Source of the DNA: Paracoccaceae bacterium
GTDB taxonomy: Bacteria; Pseudomonadota; Alphaproteobacteria; Rhodobacterales; Rhodobacteraceae
NCBI GenBank assembly: GCA_027000645.1
Contig: JALTNO010000337.1
Span: 1-39,120 of the forward strand
Direction: 5' to 3'
Length of the DNA stretch: 39,120 nt
Part shown: positions 7,380 to 18,687 of the stretch, piece after piece
Layout of the letters: every line of letters begins with the position of its first letter
Numbering within the stretch: the first letter of the stretch is position 1
The notes under the pieces: model-generated
Told to the model about the DNA's origin: nothing
What the model saw: only the letters and a program-made list of their open reading frames with translations
Database searches by the model: none
Program-made: the position numbers and the translations under genes

Positions 7380-9071
7380 ATGGACAACCGGATGAACGGC
7401 GCCGAGGCGATGGTGCGCATGTTGCAGGCGCATGGCGTGAAACATGTCTTCGGGCTTTGCGGGGATACGACGTTGCCGTTCTACGATGCGATGCGGCAGC
7501 TCGACCACGGGATTACCCATGTGCTTGTGCGGGATGAACGCTGCGCGACCTACATGGCCGACGGCTATTCGCGGGTGACCGGGCGGCCGGGTGTTGCCGA
7601 AGGGCCTTCGGGGGGCGGGGCGACCTACATCCTGCCGGGACTGATCGAGGCGACGGAAAGTTCGTATGCGCTTCTGGCGATTACGACGGATGTGTCGGTC
7701 GGATCATACGGAAGGTATCCGTTGACCGAGGTGGATCAGGAGGCGTTGATGCGTCCCCTGACGAAATGGAATACCGTGATCCGCCGCGCCGATCACATTC
7801 CGCGCATGGTGCGTGCAGCGTTTCGGGCGATGACCACCGGGCGGGCCGGGGCGGTGCATTTGGGCCTGCCCCATGACGTGCAGAGCGATCCGGTCGGGGC
7901 GGGGGACATCTGGGCCGATCCGGAGACGCAGACCTATCCGGCCTATCGCGAGGCGCCCGCGCCGGACGCCGTCGAGGCGGCGGTGGAGGCGATCCTGTCG
8001 GCCCGCAGGCCGTTGGTCATATGCGGGGGCGGTGTGGTGATTTCGGGGGCGTGGGAGGCGCTTCGGCGGTTTGCCGAACGGCTCGACATTGCGGTGGCCA
8101 CTTCGATTTCGGGCCAGGGCGCGCTGGCCGAGACGCATCCGAACTGCCTGGGCGTGGTGGGGTCAAACGGTGGCACCGACGAGACATGGGAGATGATGGA
8201 GACGGCCGACCTGGTGGTATTCATGGGATGCCGGGCCGGGTCCACCACGACCGCGCGCTGGGAGGCCCCGAAGCCGGGCACGCGAATCGTGCATTTCGAC
8301 GTCGATCCCATGGTGATGAATGCCAATTACCGGACGGAGGTGGCGGTGGTGGGCGATCTCAGGTTGTCGCTGGAGAAAGCGAACGCCATTCTGGATGCGC
8401 GTGGTCAGGGAGCGGAAACCTTTGGCGGCGCGGCGGCGGTGGCCGAGCGCAAGCGGCGCAAGTTCGCGGCCTTCGCGCGGCTTGCGGCCAGCGACGAAGT
8501 GCCCATCCGACCCGAGCGGGTGATCGCGGCGCTGATGAAGGTCCTGCCCGAGGATGCGACGGTGGTGTCCGATCCGGGCACCAGTTGTCCCTATTTCTCA
8601 GCCTATTATCAACTGCCGCGGCCGGGGCGGCATTTCATCACCAATCGGGCGCATGGCGCACTGGGCTATGCCTTGTCGGCCGCGCTGGGCGCGTGGTTCG
8701 GGCGACCCGGGTCCAAGGTCGTGGGGCTCATGGGGGATGGATCCTTCGGTTTCACCTGCGGCGAGCTGGAAACGGTGGTGCGGTGCCGGGCTCCGATCAC
8801 CTATGTCGTCTTTTCCAATGCCAGCTTCGGCTGGATCAAGGCCAGCCAGGCGGCGGACAGGGGCGGGCGATATCACAACGTGGATTTCGATCGGACCGAC
8901 CATGCGGCGGTGGCCTCGGCCTTCGGGGTGAAATCATGGCGGGTGGAGGATCCGGAGGAACTCGAAACCGTTCTGGGCAAGGCGGTGGTGCATGATGGCC
9001 CGACGCTTGTGGACGTGGTGGTGCAGCCGCTGGAAGAGGCCCGGGCCCCGGTGCGCAGGTGGATGGGGTGA
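7380..9071 (+). CDS. Thiamine diphosphate-binding enzyme (acetolactate synthase-like superfamily)
   Basis: ATG at 7380 with TAAGGAG SD. Conserved Glu in RDERCATYMADGYSRVTGRPGV; ThDP motif MGDGSFGFTCGELETVVRCRAPITYVVFSNASFG. Confidence 0.88.
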   Translation: MDNRMNGAEAMVRMLQAHGVKHVFGLCGDTTLPFYDAMRQLDHGITHVLVRDERCATYMADGYSRVTGRPGVAEGPSGGGATYILPGLIEATESSYALLAITTDVSVGSYGRYPLTEVDQEALMRPLTKWNTVIRRADHIPRMVRAAFRAMTTGRAGAVHLGLPHDVQSDPVGAGDIWADPETQTYPAYREAPAPDAVEAAVEAILSARRPLVICGGGVVISGAWEALRRFAERLDIAVATSISGQGALAETHPNCLGVVGSNGGTDETWEMMETADLVVFMGCRAGSTTTARWEAPKPGTRIVHFDVDPMVMNANYRTEVAVVGDLRLSLEKANAILDARGQGAETFGGAAAVAERKRRKFAAFARLAASDEVPIRPERVIAALMKVLPEDATVVSDPGTSCPYFSAYYQLPRPGRHFITNRAHGALGYALSAALGAWFGRPGSKVVGLMGDGSFGFTCGELETVVRCRAPITYVVFSNASFGWIKASQAADRGGRYHNVDFDRTDHAAVASAFGVKSWRVEDPEELETVLGKAVVHDGPTLVDVVVQPLEEARAPVRRWMG

Positions 9072-9112
9072 GGCCGACACGGGCGTTCGGATCGTTCGCG
9101 CGATCCGGTCGG

Positions 9113-9163
9113 GCGAGGGGCTCTGCCCCTCGCGCTCCCCGGGATATTTGCAGCCAGAAAAAG
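9113..9163 (+). repeat. Dispersed intergenic hairpin repeat, copy B
   Basis: GCGAGGGGC-TCT-GCCCCTCGC hairpin plus GCTCCCCGGGATATTTGCAGCCAGAAAAAG. Matches 18951..19001 (reverse orientation) at 50/51 positions. Confidence 0.85.
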
Positions 9164-9178
9164 GACCCTCTCAGGTCC
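9158..9178 (-). terminator. Rho-independent terminator of the epimerase gene, overlapping its stop codon
   Basis: On the minus strand GGACC-TGAGAG-GGTCC is followed by TTTTTC. Confidence 0.7.
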
Positions 9179-10169
9179 GGGCGTTGACCGGAAGGGATCC
9201 TTGAAGTTCGTCCTCGATATGGGCGAGGAGGATATCGTCGAAACCGGCATCGGCGCGGAAACCCAGCTCGCTCGCGCGGCGGGTGTCGAAATCGCGTGGC
9301 CAGCCGGCGACGATTGCCGCGATCTTCGGGTCGGGTTTGCGGATGATCAACCGGGTCGCCTTTTCCCCGGCGATGCGGCGCAGCGCGTCGATCTGTTCGG
9401 CCACGGTGGCCGAGACACCGGGCATGTTGAGTGCGCGTCGGGGGCCGAGGCGGGCAAGGTCGAGATCTGCGGCGTGGTGGATGAAGCCGACTGCGGCACG
9501 GGGGCTGGCGAACCAGTGACGGGTCGTTTCGGGGACCGGCAGCTCGGCCTCCTGCCCGATCAGGGGTTCGCGCAGGATGTTGGAAAAGAACCCTGACGCG
9601 GCGAGGTTGGGTTTGCCCGGGCGGATGCAGATCGTCGGCAGCCGCAGGCTGATGCCGTCGAGGAAGCCGCGGCGGGAATAGTCCGAGATCATCAATTCCC
9701 CCATCACCTTCTGGGTGCCGTAGCTGGTCAGCGGGGCGGCGAGAAAGTCGTCGCCGATCCGGTCGGGAAAGGGTGCGCCGAACACGGCGATGGTGGAGGA
9801 AAAGATCAGCCGCGGGTGGTAGGGGGCGGAGTGCGCTTCGGCGCGGATGGCGTCGAGCAGCGACCGGGTGCCGTCGAGGTTGATGGCGTAGCCCCGTTCG
9901 AAGAAATCTTCGGCCCCGGCAGAGGGGAGCGCGGCGAGATGCACGATGACATCCGGGCGATTGGCAACGAGGCGTGCGGCGGTATCGGGGGCGGCGATAT
10001 CGGCGGCAAGGCGCAACCCGCCGGGGGCGTCGTCCGGGGCGGTTGGGACGAGCGTGTCGGCAAGGTCGAGGGCCGAGACCTCGCGCTCGCCCAGCGATGC
10101 GCGTGTTGCGATGCTTTCGGTCAGCTTGCGGCCGATCATGCCCGCCGCACCGGTAATCAGAACGCGCAT
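9171..10169 (-). CDS. denD: NAD-dependent epimerase/dehydrogenase, D-erythronate dehydrogenase (DenD)-like
   Basis: MRVLITGAAGMIGRKLTESIATR; SDR motif TSYGTQKVMGELMISDYSRRGFLDGISLRLPTICIRPGKPN typical of DenD-type enzymes. Confidence 0.75.
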   Translation of the reverse strand: MRVLITGAAGMIGRKLTESIATRASLGEREVSALDLADTLVPTAPDDAPGGLRLAADIAAPDTAARLVANRPDVIVHLAALPSAGAEDFFERGYAINLDGTRSLLDAIRAEAHSAPYHPRLIFSSTIAVFGAPFPDRIGDDFLAAPLTSYGTQKVMGELMISDYSRRGFLDGISLRLPTICIRPGKPNLAASGFFSNILREPLIGQEAELPVPETTRHWFASPRAAVGFIHHAADLDLARLGPRRALNMPGVSATVAEQIDALRRIAGEKATRLIIRKPDPKIAAIVAGWPRDFDTRRASELGFRADAGFDDILLAHIEDELQGSLPVNART

Positions 10170-10275
10170 GATCGGCTCTCCTCCCGCGGTTCCCAAGCCC
10201 AGGGTAGTTGCCGCAACCGTGGCGCAGGCTTCGGGCAAAGTCCAGAAGGAGGGCGCGGGGTGCATTCGCCCCGTC

Positions 10276-10301
10276 CCAACCGGTTTCGCCAACCGGTTTC
10301 G
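10276..10301. repeat. Two exact 13-bp tandem repeats each carrying an AACCGGTT palindrome (candidate operator)
   Basis: CCAACCGGTTTCG-CCAACCGGTTTCG, about 110 to 130 bp upstream of the denD-like start. Confidence 0.55.
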
Positions 10302-10317
10302 GGGCGCGGGCACGATG

Positions 10318-10359
10318 CCGGGGCGCGTCGGGTCCCGTGTCGGTCCCGACGCGCCCCGG
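10318..10359. terminator. Strong hairpin, likely the end of the suc-lpd transcription unit
   Basis: CCGGGGCGCGTCGGG-12 nt-CCCGACGCGCCCCGG, perfect 15-bp arms, just after the lpd stop (10367, minus strand). No clear U tract. Confidence 0.65.
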
Positions 10360-10366
10360 CGGGTGT

Positions 10367-11755
10367 TCAGCTGTGGATTGCGCCGTCGCCGCAGGCAAGC
10401 GCCGCTTCGCGCACCGCCTCCGAGAAGGTCGGGTGGGCATGACAGGTCAGCGCCAGGTCTTCGGCAGCGGCGCCAAATTCCATCGCCACGCAGATTTCGT
10501 GGATCATTTCGCCGGCGGCCGGGCCGATCAGGTGGGCGCCCAGGATGCGGTCGGTTTCCCTGTCGGCAAGGATCTTGACGAAGCCCTCGGAGGCGAGGCT
10601 GGCCTTGGCCCGGCCGTTGCCCATGAACATGAACTTGCCGGTCTTGTAGGCGCGGCCCTGCGCCTTCAGGCTTTCCTCGGTTTCGCCGACGCTGGCCACT
10701 TCGGGGGCGGTGTAGATCACGCCCGGAATCACGCCGTAATTGACGTGCCCGTGCCGGCCTGCGATCCGTTCGGCCACGGCGATCCCCTCTTCTTCCGCCT
10801 TGTGGGCCAGCATCGGCCCCGGCACCGCATCGCCGATGGCGAAGATGCCGGGGACCGAGGTTTGCCAGCCCGCGTCGATGGCGATCTGGCCGCGTTCGGT
10901 CATCTTGATTCCCAGTGCGTCGAGCCCCAGCCCGTCGGTGAAGGGTTTGCGCCCGGTGGCGACGAGAACGCAATCGGCCTCTTGCGTGTGTTCGCTGTCG
11001 TTCTTGCGCAGCTTCCAGGTGACACTGGCCTTGCCTTTTGCGACCGAACAGCCCTGGACCGCGGCGCCCATGACGAACTTGATGCCCTGTTTCCTGAGAA
11101 TGCGCTGGAAGGTCTTTTGCACCTCACCGTCCATGCCCGGGGTGATGGTGTCGAGATATTCGATCACCGTCACCTCGGTCCCGAGGCGGTTGTAGACGCT
11201 GCCCAGTTCCAGCCCGATCACGCCGGCGCCGATCACGATCATCCTTTTCGGGATCTTGCTCAGCTCAAGCGCGCCGGTCGAGGTGACCACGGTCTTTTCG
11301 TCCACCTCGACACCGGGCAGCGTGGCCGGTTCCGAGCCGGTGGCAATGACGATGTTCCTTGCGCCGTGTTCCTCTTCGCCGACCCTGACCCGGCCCGGTG
11401 CGGGAATCGTACCCCAGCCCTTGAGCCAGTCGATCTTGTTCTTCTTGAACAGGTATTCGATGCCCTTCGTGTTCTGGCCGATCACCTCGTCCTTGAAGGC
11501 CAGCATCTGTTTCCAGTCCACCCCGGGCGTCTTTCCCTTCAGCCCCATCCGGGCAAAGTTGTGCCGAGCCTCGTGCAGCTGGTGGGTGGCGTGAAGCAGC
11601 GCCTTGGAGGGGATGCAGCCCACGTTCAGGCAGGTGCCGCCGAGGGTGTCGCGGCCCTCGACGCAGGCGGTTTTCAGGCCAAGCTGAGCGCAGCGGATGG
11701 CGCAGACATAGCCGCCCGGTCCGCCGCCGATGATGATCACGTCATATTGGGCCAT
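10367..11755 (-). CDS. lpd: Dihydrolipoyl dehydrogenase (E3)
   Basis: [58 protein letters not shown], redox-active CxxxxC; last gene of the 2-oxoglutarate dehydrogenase cluster. Confidence 0.97.
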   Translation of the reverse strand: MAQYDVIIIGGGPGGYVCAIRCAQLGLKTACVEGRDTLGGTCLNVGCIPSKALLHATHQLHEARHNFARMGLKGKTPGVDWKQMLAFKDEVIGQNTKGIEYLFKKNKIDWLKGWGTIPAPGRVRVGEEEHGARNIVIATGSEPATLPGVEVDEKTVVTSTGALELSKIPKRMIVIGAGVIGLELGSVYNRLGTEVTVIEYLDTITPGMDGEVQKTFQRILRKQGIKFVMGAAVQGCSVAKGKASVTWKLRKNDSEHTQEADCVLVATGRKPFTDGLGLDALGIKMTERGQIAIDAGWQTSVPGIFAIGDAVPGPMLAHKAEEEGIAVAERIAGRHGHVNYGVIPGVIYTAPEVASVGETEESLKAQGRAYKTGKFMFMGNGRAKASLASEGFVKILADRETDRILGAHLIGPAAGEMIHEICVAMEFGAAAEDLALTCHAHPTFSEAVREAALACGDGAIHS

Positions 11756-11775
11756 TTCGGTCTCCTGTTTGGGTG

Positions 11776-11845
11776 GGGTGGGGGCGCTGCCCCCGTCCCG
11801 GCATGGCGCCGGGACTCCCCCGGAGTATTTTCGGCAAGATGAAGA
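11776..11845 (+). repeat. Dispersed intergenic hairpin repeat, copy C (with an extra hairpin)
   Basis: GGGGGC-GCT-GCCCCC, then GTCCCGGC-ATGG-CGCCGGGAC, then TCCCCCGGAGTATTTTCGGCAAGATGAAG; in the sucB-lpd gap. Confidence 0.7.
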
Positions 11846-11863
11846 GCCACCTCGTCCGCGCGG

Positions 11864-13393
11864 TCACAGGTCCATCAGCAGGCGGCGGGGATCTTCGAGC
11901 AGTTCCTTGACGCGGACGAGGAAGGTGACCGCGCCCTTGCCGTCCACGATCCGGTGGTCGTAGCTGAGCGCCAGATACATCATCGGGCGGATCACGATCT
12001 CGCCACCCACCACGACGGGGCGATCCTGGATCTTGTGCATGCCCAGGATGCCCGATTGCGGCGGGTTGAGGATTGGTGAGGACATCAGCGATCCGTAGAC
12101 GCCGCCATTGGAGATGGTGAAGGTGCCGCCCTGCATTTCGGCCATGCTGAGCTTGCCCTCGCGGGCGCGTTTGCCCTTTTCGGCGATTTCCTTTTCGATC
12201 TCGGCAAAGGATTTCGTGTCGACGTCCCGGATCACCGGCACCACCAGGCCCTGCGGCGTGCCGGTGGCGATGCCCATGTGCACGAAGTTCTTGTAGACGA
12301 TGTCGGTGCCGTCGATTTCGGCGTTTACCTCGGGGATTTCCTTCAGCGCGTGGCAGCAGGCCTTGGTGAAGAAGGACATGAAACCGAGGCGGACCCCGTG
12401 CTTTTTCTCGAACGCTTCCTTGTAGGTCTTGCGCAGCTGCATCACCGCGGACATGTCCACCTCGTTATAGGTGGTCAGGATGGCGGCGGTGTTCTGCGCA
12501 TCCTTGAGCCGGCGGGCGATGGTCTGGCGCAGGCGGGTCATGCGCACGCGTTCCTCGCGGGCGGCGTCCTCGGCCGGGACCGGGGCGCGCGGAGTCGGGG
12601 CCGGCGCGGCCGGTGCCTGCGGGGTCGCGGCGGGGGTGGTCGCGGCGGAGGCGACGGCGCGGGCGACATCCTCTTTCATGATCCGGCCGTCGCGGCCGGT
12701 TCCGGTGATGGCGTCCGGCGAAAGCCCGGCCTCGGCCATGGCCTTGCGGGCCGAGGGGGCGTGTTCGATGTCGCGCGCGGTGCCGCCGTCCGTCTGCGGG
12801 GCCGTGGCCGGTGCCGGCGCGGCCGGGGCGGGGCTGGCCGTTGCGGTCGTGCCCGAGGTCGCGATCACGGCGAGTTTCCCGCCCGGCTGAACGGTCGCGC
12901 CTTCGGGGGCGAGGATCTCGGTCAGCACTCCGGCGGCCGGGCTGGGCACCTCGACGGAAACCTTGTCGGTTTCCAACTCGCACAGCATTTCATCCTGCGC
13001 GACCGCTTCACCCACCTGTTTGAACCACGAGCTGACGGTGGCTTCGGTCACGGATTCGCCCAGTGCCGGCACCGGAACGTCGATCGTCGCGGCGGCGGCG
13101 GCCGCGGGCGGGGCGGCTTCGGGGGCCGGCGCCGTTTCGGCATCGGCCTTGACGGCGCCCTCGACGATGGTGGCAAGCAGGGCGTCCACGCCGACGGTCG
13201 TTCCTTCGGGGGCGACGATCTCGCCCAGGGTTCCGGCTGCCGGGCTGGGCACCTCGACCGTCACCTTGTCGGTTTCCAGTTCGCACAGCATCTCGTCCAC
13301 CGCGACCGTGTCGCCGGGTTTCTTGAACCACGTGGCGACCGTGGCCTCGGTCACGGATTCGCCCAGGGCGGGCACTCGAACTTCGATGGTCAT
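11864..13393 (-). CDS. sucB: Dihydrolipoyllysine-residue succinyltransferase (E2 of 2-oxoglutarate dehydrogenase) with two lipoyl domains
   Basis: Two tandem ELETDKV lipoyl domains, E3-binding domain ([13 protein letters not shown]), catalytic [17 protein letters not shown]. Confidence 0.96.
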   Translation of the reverse strand: MTIEVRVPALGESVTEATVATWFKKPGDTVAVDEMLCELETDKVTVEVPSPAAGTLGEIVAPEGTTVGVDALLATIVEGAVKADAETAPAPEAAPPAAAAAATIDVPVPALGESVTEATVSSWFKQVGEAVAQDEMLCELETDKVSVEVPSPAAGVLTEILAPEGATVQPGGKLAVIATSGTTATASPAPAAPAPATAPQTDGGTARDIEHAPSARKAMAEAGLSPDAITGTGRDGRIMKEDVARAVASAATTPAATPQAPAAPAPTPRAPVPAEDAAREERVRMTRLRQTIARRLKDAQNTAAILTTYNEVDMSAVMQLRKTYKEAFEKKHGVRLGFMSFFTKACCHALKEIPEVNAEIDGTDIVYKNFVHMGIATGTPQGLVVPVIRDVDTKSFAEIEKEIAEKGKRAREGKLSMAEMQGGTFTISNGGVYGSLMSSPILNPPQSGILGMHKIQDRPVVVGGEIVIRPMMYLALSYDHRIVDGKGAVTFLVRVKELLEDPRRLLMDL

Positions 13394-13394
13394 G

Positions 13395-16358
13395 TCACCT
13401 GTTTCCTTCGATGGTCAGCGCCTCGTTCACGAGCGCGTCCTGTTGTGCCTTGTGCTGGCTGGCCAGCCCGGTGGCCGGCGAGGCTGAAGTGGCCCGGCCG
13501 ACATATGCGGGGCGTTGATGCCGGGCGCCGATGCGGTTCAGGACCCATTCGAGATTTGGCTCGATAAAGCTCCACGCGCCCTGGTTCTTGGGCTCTTCCT
13601 GGCACCAGATCATCTCGGCATCCTTGAAGCGGCCGAGCTCCTTGACCAGGCTGAGCGCCGGGAACGGGTAGAACTGTTCGATGCGCAGCAGATAGATGTC
13701 GTCGATGCCGCGGGCATCGCGTTCGGCCAGGAGGTCGTAATAGACCTTGCCCGAACACATCACTACCCGCCGGATCTTCTCGTCCGGGGCAAGGGTGATT
13801 TCGGACCGTCCTTTCTGCGCGTCGTCCCACAGCACCCGGTGGAAGCTGGACCCGGTGGTGAAATCCCCGGCGTCGCTGACCGCCAGCTTGTGGCGCAGCA
13901 GCGATTTCGGGGTCATCAGGATCAGCGGCTTGCGGAACGAACGGTGCAGCTGCCGGCGCAGGATATGGAAATAGTTGGCCGGCGTCGTGCAGTTGGCCAC
14001 GATCCAGTTGTCCTGCCCGCACATCTGCAGGAAGCGTTCCAGCCGGGCCGAGGAATGTTCGGGCCCCTGGCCCTCGAACCCGTGCGGCAACAGGCAGACC
14101 AGCCCCGACATGCGCAGCCACTTGCTTTCGCCCGAGCTGATGAACTGGTCGAACATGATCTGGGCGCCGTTGGCGAAGTCGCCGAACTGGGCCTCCCACA
14201 GGGTCAGCGCGTTGGGCTCGGCCAGCGAATAGCCGTATTCGAAGCCCAGCACGGCATATTCCGACAGCGCCGAATCGATCACCTCGTACTGGGCCTGCCC
14301 CTCGCGGATGTGGTTGAGCGGGTAGTAGCGGTCCTCGGTTTCCTGATCGACGAAGGCGGAGTGGCGCTGGCTGAAGGTGCCGCGGGTCGAATCCTCGCCC
14401 GAGAGCCGCACCGGATAACCTTCGACCAGCAGCGACCCGAAAGCCAGGGCTTCGCCGGTGGACCAGTCGAACCCCTTGCCGGTCTCGAACATCTCCTTCT
14501 TGGCTTCGAGCAGCCGCCCCACGGTACGGTGCAGGTTGAAACCCTCGGGGACGTGGGTCAGGGCCTTGCCGATCTCGGCCATGGTTTCGGGCGCGATCGC
14601 GGTTTCGCCGCGCACATATTCGTCGCCATGACGGTCAAGATGCGACCAGCGCCCGTCAAGCCAGTCGGCCTTGTTGGGCTTGTAGTCCTTGGCGGCCTCG
14701 AACTCCTCGTTCAGATGGGCCTGGAAGGCGGCCTTCATGTCCTCGATTTCGCCCTCGGGGATCAGCCCGTCCTTGACCAGCCGCTCGGTATAGAGCTGCA
14801 GCGTGGTCTTGTGGCGCTTGATCCGCTTGTACATCAGCGGGTTGGTGAACATGGGCTCGTCGCCCTCGTTGTGACCGAACCGGCGATAGCAGAAGATGTC
14901 GATCACCACGTCCTTGTGGAACTTCTGGCGGAACTCGGTGGCGACCTTGGCGGCATGCACGACCGCCTCGGGGTCGTCGCCGTTGACGTGGAAGATCGGC
15001 GCTTCGACCACCAGCGCATTGTCGGTCGGATAGGGTGACGAGCGCGAGAAATGCGGTGCGGTGGTGAACCCGATCTGGTTGTTGATCACGATATGCATGG
15101 TGCCGCCGGTGCGGTGCCCGCGCAGCCCCGACAGCGCGAAACACTCGGCCACCACGCCCTGGCCGGCAAAGGCCGCGTCGCCATGCAGCAGAACCGGAAG
15201 CACGGCGACACGTTCCTTGTCGTTGCGCTGATCCTGCTTGGCGCGCGCCTTGCCCAGAACGACGGGGTTCACCGCCTCCAGATGCGAGGGGTTGGCGGTG
15301 AGCGACAGATGCACCCTGTTGCCGTCGAACTCGCGGTCCGACGAGGCCCCGAGGTGGTATTTCACATCGCCCGACCCGTCCACGTCCTCGGGCTTGAAGC
15401 TGCCGCCCTGGAATTCGTTGAAGATGGCGCGGTACGGCTTGCCCATCACGTTGGCCAGCACCGAGAGCCGCCCGCGGTGGGGCATCCCGATGACGATTTC
15501 CTTCACCCCCAGCGCGCCGCCGCGCTTGATGATCTGTTCCATCGCCGGGATCAGCGCCTCGCCGCCGTCGAGGCCGAAGCGCTTGGTGCCCATGTACTTG
15601 ACATGCAGGAACTTCTCGAAGCCCTCGGCCTCGACCAGCTTGTTGAGGATCGCCCGCCGGCCGCGCCGGGTGAAGGTGATCTCCTTGCCGTAGCCCTCGA
15701 TCCGCTCTTTCAGCCAGGCCGACTGCTCGGGGTCGGAAATGTGCATGTACTGGAGCGCGAAGGTGCCGCAATAGGTGCGCTTCACGATGTCGAGGATCTG
15801 CCGCAAGGTGGCGATCTGCAGGCCCAGCACGTTGTCGATGAAGATCGGCCGGTCCATGTCGGCCTCGGTAAAGCCGTAGGTCTTCGGGTCCAGCTCGGGG
15901 TGCGGGGTCTTGCTGCGCATTCCCAGGGGATCGACATCGGCGATCAGGTGCCCCCGGATCCGGTAGGCGCGGATCAGCATCAGGGCCCGGATCGAATCCA
16001 GAACCGCGCGCTGGATCTGGGTATCGGTGATCTCGACCCCCTTCTCGGAGGCCTTGGCGGCGATCTTCTTCCCGGCGGCGCTGGCCTCCTGCGGGGCGGG
16101 CCATTCGCCGGTCAGCGCGCCGGTCAGGTCGTCGGCCGGTTGCGGCGGCCAGTCGGTTCGCGCCCAGGACGGCCCCTTTGCCTCGGCCTTCACGTCCTGT
16201 TCGGGATCGCCCAGCTGGCGGAAGAATTCGGCCCATGCCTCGTCCACCGCGTTCGGGTCGGCCGCGTAGCGGGCGTAGAGCTGTTCGAGGTATTCCGCAT
16301 TCTGTCCCTGCATGAAGGACGACGCATGAAACATCTTGTTCGGGGATTGCTCGGTCAT
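13395..16358 (-). CDS. sucA: 2-oxoglutarate dehydrogenase E1 component
   Basis: [31 protein letters not shown] start at 16358; [54 protein letters not shown]. Confidence 0.97.
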   Translation of the reverse strand: MTEQSPNKMFHASSFMQGQNAEYLEQLYARYAADPNAVDEAWAEFFRQLGDPEQDVKAEAKGPSWARTDWPPQPADDLTGALTGEWPAPQEASAAGKKIAAKASEKGVEITDTQIQRAVLDSIRALMLIRAYRIRGHLIADVDPLGMRSKTPHPELDPKTYGFTEADMDRPIFIDNVLGLQIATLRQILDIVKRTYCGTFALQYMHISDPEQSAWLKERIEGYGKEITFTRRGRRAILNKLVEAEGFEKFLHVKYMGTKRFGLDGGEALIPAMEQIIKRGGALGVKEIVIGMPHRGRLSVLANVMGKPYRAIFNEFQGGSFKPEDVDGSGDVKYHLGASSDREFDGNRVHLSLTANPSHLEAVNPVVLGKARAKQDQRNDKERVAVLPVLLHGDAAFAGQGVVAECFALSGLRGHRTGGTMHIVINNQIGFTTAPHFSRSSPYPTDNALVVEAPIFHVNGDDPEAVVHAAKVATEFRQKFHKDVVIDIFCYRRFGHNEGDEPMFTNPLMYKRIKRHKTTLQLYTERLVKDGLIPEGEIEDMKAAFQAHLNEEFEAAKDYKPNKADWLDGRWSHLDRHGDEYVRGETAIAPETMAEIGKALTHVPEGFNLHRTVGRLLEAKKEMFETGKGFDWSTGEALAFGSLLVEGYPVRLSGEDSTRGTFSQRHSAFVDQETEDRYYPLNHIREGQAQYEVIDSALSEYAVLGFEYGYSLAEPNALTLWEAQFGDFANGAQIMFDQFISSGESKWLRMSGLVCLLPHGFEGQGPEHSSARLERFLQMCGQDNWIVANCTTPANYFHILRRQLHRSFRKPLILMTPKSLLRHKLAVSDAGDFTTGSSFHRVLWDDAQKGRSEITLAPDEKIRRVVMCSGKVYYDLLAERDARGIDDIYLLRIEQFYPFPALSLVKELGRFKDAEMIWCQEEPKNQGAWSFIEPNLEWVLNRIGARHQRPAYVGRATSASPATGLASQHKAQQDALVNEALTIEGNR

Positions 16359-16437
16359 TGTGGCACCTCGGGCGCGGTTCGAACCTCTAGATAGGGCGCG
16401 CCGGGCGGGATCAAGGTCCCGCCGGGCGTAATCGGGC

Positions 16438-17322
16438 TCATCCCTTGATCGCTTCCAGGACCGCCTCGCCCAGTTTCGCCGGGCTTTCGGCCACGACGAT
16501 ACCGGCCGTGCGCATGGCCTCGATCTTGTCCTCGGCACCGCCCTTGCCGCCGGACACGATGGCGCCGGCGTGCCCCATGCGCCGGCCCGGAGGCGCCGTG
16601 CGTCCGGCGATGAAACCGGCGACCGGCTTGGAGCGGCCCTTCTTCGCCTCGTCGCGCAGGAACTGGGCGGCCTCTTCCTCGGCGTTGCCGCCGATTTCGC
16701 CGATCATGATGATCGACTCGGTTTCGTCATCGGCCAGGAACCATTCCAGCACGTCGATGAACTCGGTCCCCTTGATCGGGTCGCCGCCGATGCCGACACA
16801 GGTGCTCTGCCCCAGCCCCACATCGGTGGTCTGCTTGACCGCCTCGTAGGTCAGCGTGCCCGAGCGCGAGACCACCCCGACCGAGCCGCGCTTGTGGATA
16901 TGGCCGGGCATGATCCCGATCTTGCAGGCGTCGGGCGTGATCACACCGGGGCAGTTCGGCCCGATCAGGATCGAGCTGCTGTCCATCAGCGCGCGCTTGA
17001 CCTTCATCATGTCCAGCACCGGGATGCCTTCGGTGATGCAGACAATCAGCTCCATCCCGGCGTCGATCGCCTCGAGGATGGAATCGGCGGCGAAGGGCGG
17101 GGGCACGTAGATCACGCTGGCGTTGGCCTCCGTTGCGGCCCTGGCCTCGTGCACCGAGTTGAAGACCGGCAGGCCCAGATGCGTCTGGCCGCCCTTGCCG
17201 GGGGTCACGCCGCCCACCATCCTGGTGCCGTAGGCGATGGCCTGTTCCGAGTGAAAGGTGCCCTGACTGCCGGTAAAGCCCTGGCAGATGACCTTGGTGT
17301 TCTCATTGACGAGGACTGCCAT
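16438..17322 (-). CDS. sucD: Succinate-CoA ligase (ADP-forming) subunit alpha
   Basis: [72 protein letters not shown]. Confidence 0.97.
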   Translation of the reverse strand: MAVLVNENTKVICQGFTGSQGTFHSEQAIAYGTRMVGGVTPGKGGQTHLGLPVFNSVHEARAATEANASVIYVPPPFAADSILEAIDAGMELIVCITEGIPVLDMMKVKRALMDSSSILIGPNCPGVITPDACKIGIMPGHIHKRGSVGVVSRSGTLTYEAVKQTTDVGLGQSTCVGIGGDPIKGTEFIDVLEWFLADDETESIIMIGEIGGNAEEEAAQFLRDEAKKGRSKPVAGFIAGRTAPPGRRMGHAGAIVSGGKGGAEDKIEAMRTAGIVVAESPAKLGEAVLEAIKG

Positions 17323-17382
17323 TTGGCGTTCTCCTTGAAATTCCTGTGTGCGAAAGGTCGGGCGGCCGCCGCCCGACACGGA

Positions 17383-18576
17383 TCAGCCCTTGACGGCCTT
17401 GACGATCTTCTGCGCGGCGTCGTCCAGATCGTCCGCGGCGATCACGTTCAGGCCGGAGTCGTTGATGATCTCCTTGCCCTTCTCGACATTGGTGCCTTCG
17501 AGGCGGACAACCAGCGGCACTTTCAGCCCGACTTCCCTGACGGCGGCAACGACGCCTTCGGCGATCACGTCGCAGCGCATGATGCCGCCGAAGATGTTGA
17601 CCAGGATCCCCTTCACGTTCGGGTCCGAGGTGATGATCTTGAACGCTTCGGTCACCTTCTCGCGGGTTGCGCCGCCGCCCACGTCGAGGAAGTTCGCGGG
17701 TTCGGCGCCGTAAAGCTTGATGATGTCCATCGTCGCCATTGCCAGCCCGGCACCGTTCACCATGCAGCCGATCTCCCCATCCAGCGCGATGTAGTTGAGA
17801 TCGTATTTCGACGCTTCCAGCTCCTTGGGATCTTCCTCGGATTCGTCGCGCAACTCGGCAATCTCCGGGTGACGGTAAAGCGCATTGCCGTCAAAGCCCA
17901 GCTTCGCATCCAGAACCTTGAGGTCGCCCTCGTCAGTCACGATCAGCGGGTTGATCTCCAGCAGCTCCATGTCCTTTTCGGTAAAGGCCCTGTAAAGCAG
18001 GCCCATGAGCTGCACGCACTGCTTGATCTGGGCCCCTTCCAGCCCCAGCGCAAAGGCGATGCGGCGGCCGTGGAACGGCTGATAGCCGGTGGCCGGATCG
18101 ACCGCGAAGGACAGGATCTTCTCGGGCGTGCTTGCCGCGACCTCCTCGATGTCCATGCCGCCTTCGGTGGAGCAGACGAAGGAGATGCGCGAGCTCTGCC
18201 GATCGACCAGCAGCGCCAGATACAGCTCGCGCGCGATGCCCGATCCGGCCTCGATATAGATGCGGTTCACGCGCTTGCCGCCCGGGCCCGTCTGGTGCGT
18301 GACCAGCGTGCGGCCCAGCATCTTCTTCGCCTCTTCGGCAGCCTCCTCGACCGACCGGGCCAGGCGCACGCCGCCCGCGTCACCGGCATCGGCTTCCTTG
18401 AACCGGCCCTTGCCCCGGCCGCCGGCATGGATCTGCGCCTTGACCACCCAGAGCGGACCGTCCAGTTCGCCCGCCGCCGTCTTCGCGTCCTCGGCTCTCA
18501 GGACGATGCGGCCGTCCGATACCGGCGCGCCGTAGCTGCGAAGAAGGGCCTTGGCCTGGTATTCATGGATGTTCAT
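17383..18576 (-). CDS. sucC: Succinate-CoA ligase (ADP-forming) subunit beta
   Basis: [27 protein letters not shown]-grasp; [42 protein letters not shown]. Confidence 0.97.
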   Translation of the reverse strand: MNIHEYQAKALLRSYGAPVSDGRIVLRAEDAKTAAGELDGPLWVVKAQIHAGGRGKGRFKEADAGDAGGVRLARSVEEAAEEAKKMLGRTLVTHQTGPGGKRVNRIYIEAGSGIARELYLALLVDRQSSRISFVCSTEGGMDIEEVAASTPEKILSFAVDPATGYQPFHGRRIAFALGLEGAQIKQCVQLMGLLYRAFTEKDMELLEINPLIVTDEGDLKVLDAKLGFDGNALYRHPEIAELRDESEEDPKELEASKYDLNYIALDGEIGCMVNGAGLAMATMDIIKLYGAEPANFLDVGGGATREKVTEAFKIITSDPNVKGILVNIFGGIMRCDVIAEGVVAAVREVGLKVPLVVRLEGTNVEKGKEIINDSGLNVIAADDLDDAAQKIVKAVKG

Positions 18577-18687
18577 GGAAGTCGTCCCGTCGTCTGACTG
18601 CAATTGGAGGCTGTATACGCATGTATGCGCAGCCCGGTTAATCCTTTTTTGCACGAATATCGGAAATTGGCGAGGATTTTAACAGTT

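Noticed and set aside
7380-9071. Calling the ThDP enzyme glyoxylate carboligase, given the tartronate-semialdehyde-reductase-like neighbour
   Set aside because: Glyoxylate carboligase lacks the conserved cofactor-activating Glu, while this protein keeps it in RDERCATYMADGY; overall sequence is not recognisably Gcl.
11864-13393. Internal DNA similarity in sucB as a repeat element
   Set aside because: Explained by the two homologous lipoyl domains.
16570-18597. 675-aa open reading frame on the + strand
   Set aside because: Antisense shadow of sucC/sucD.
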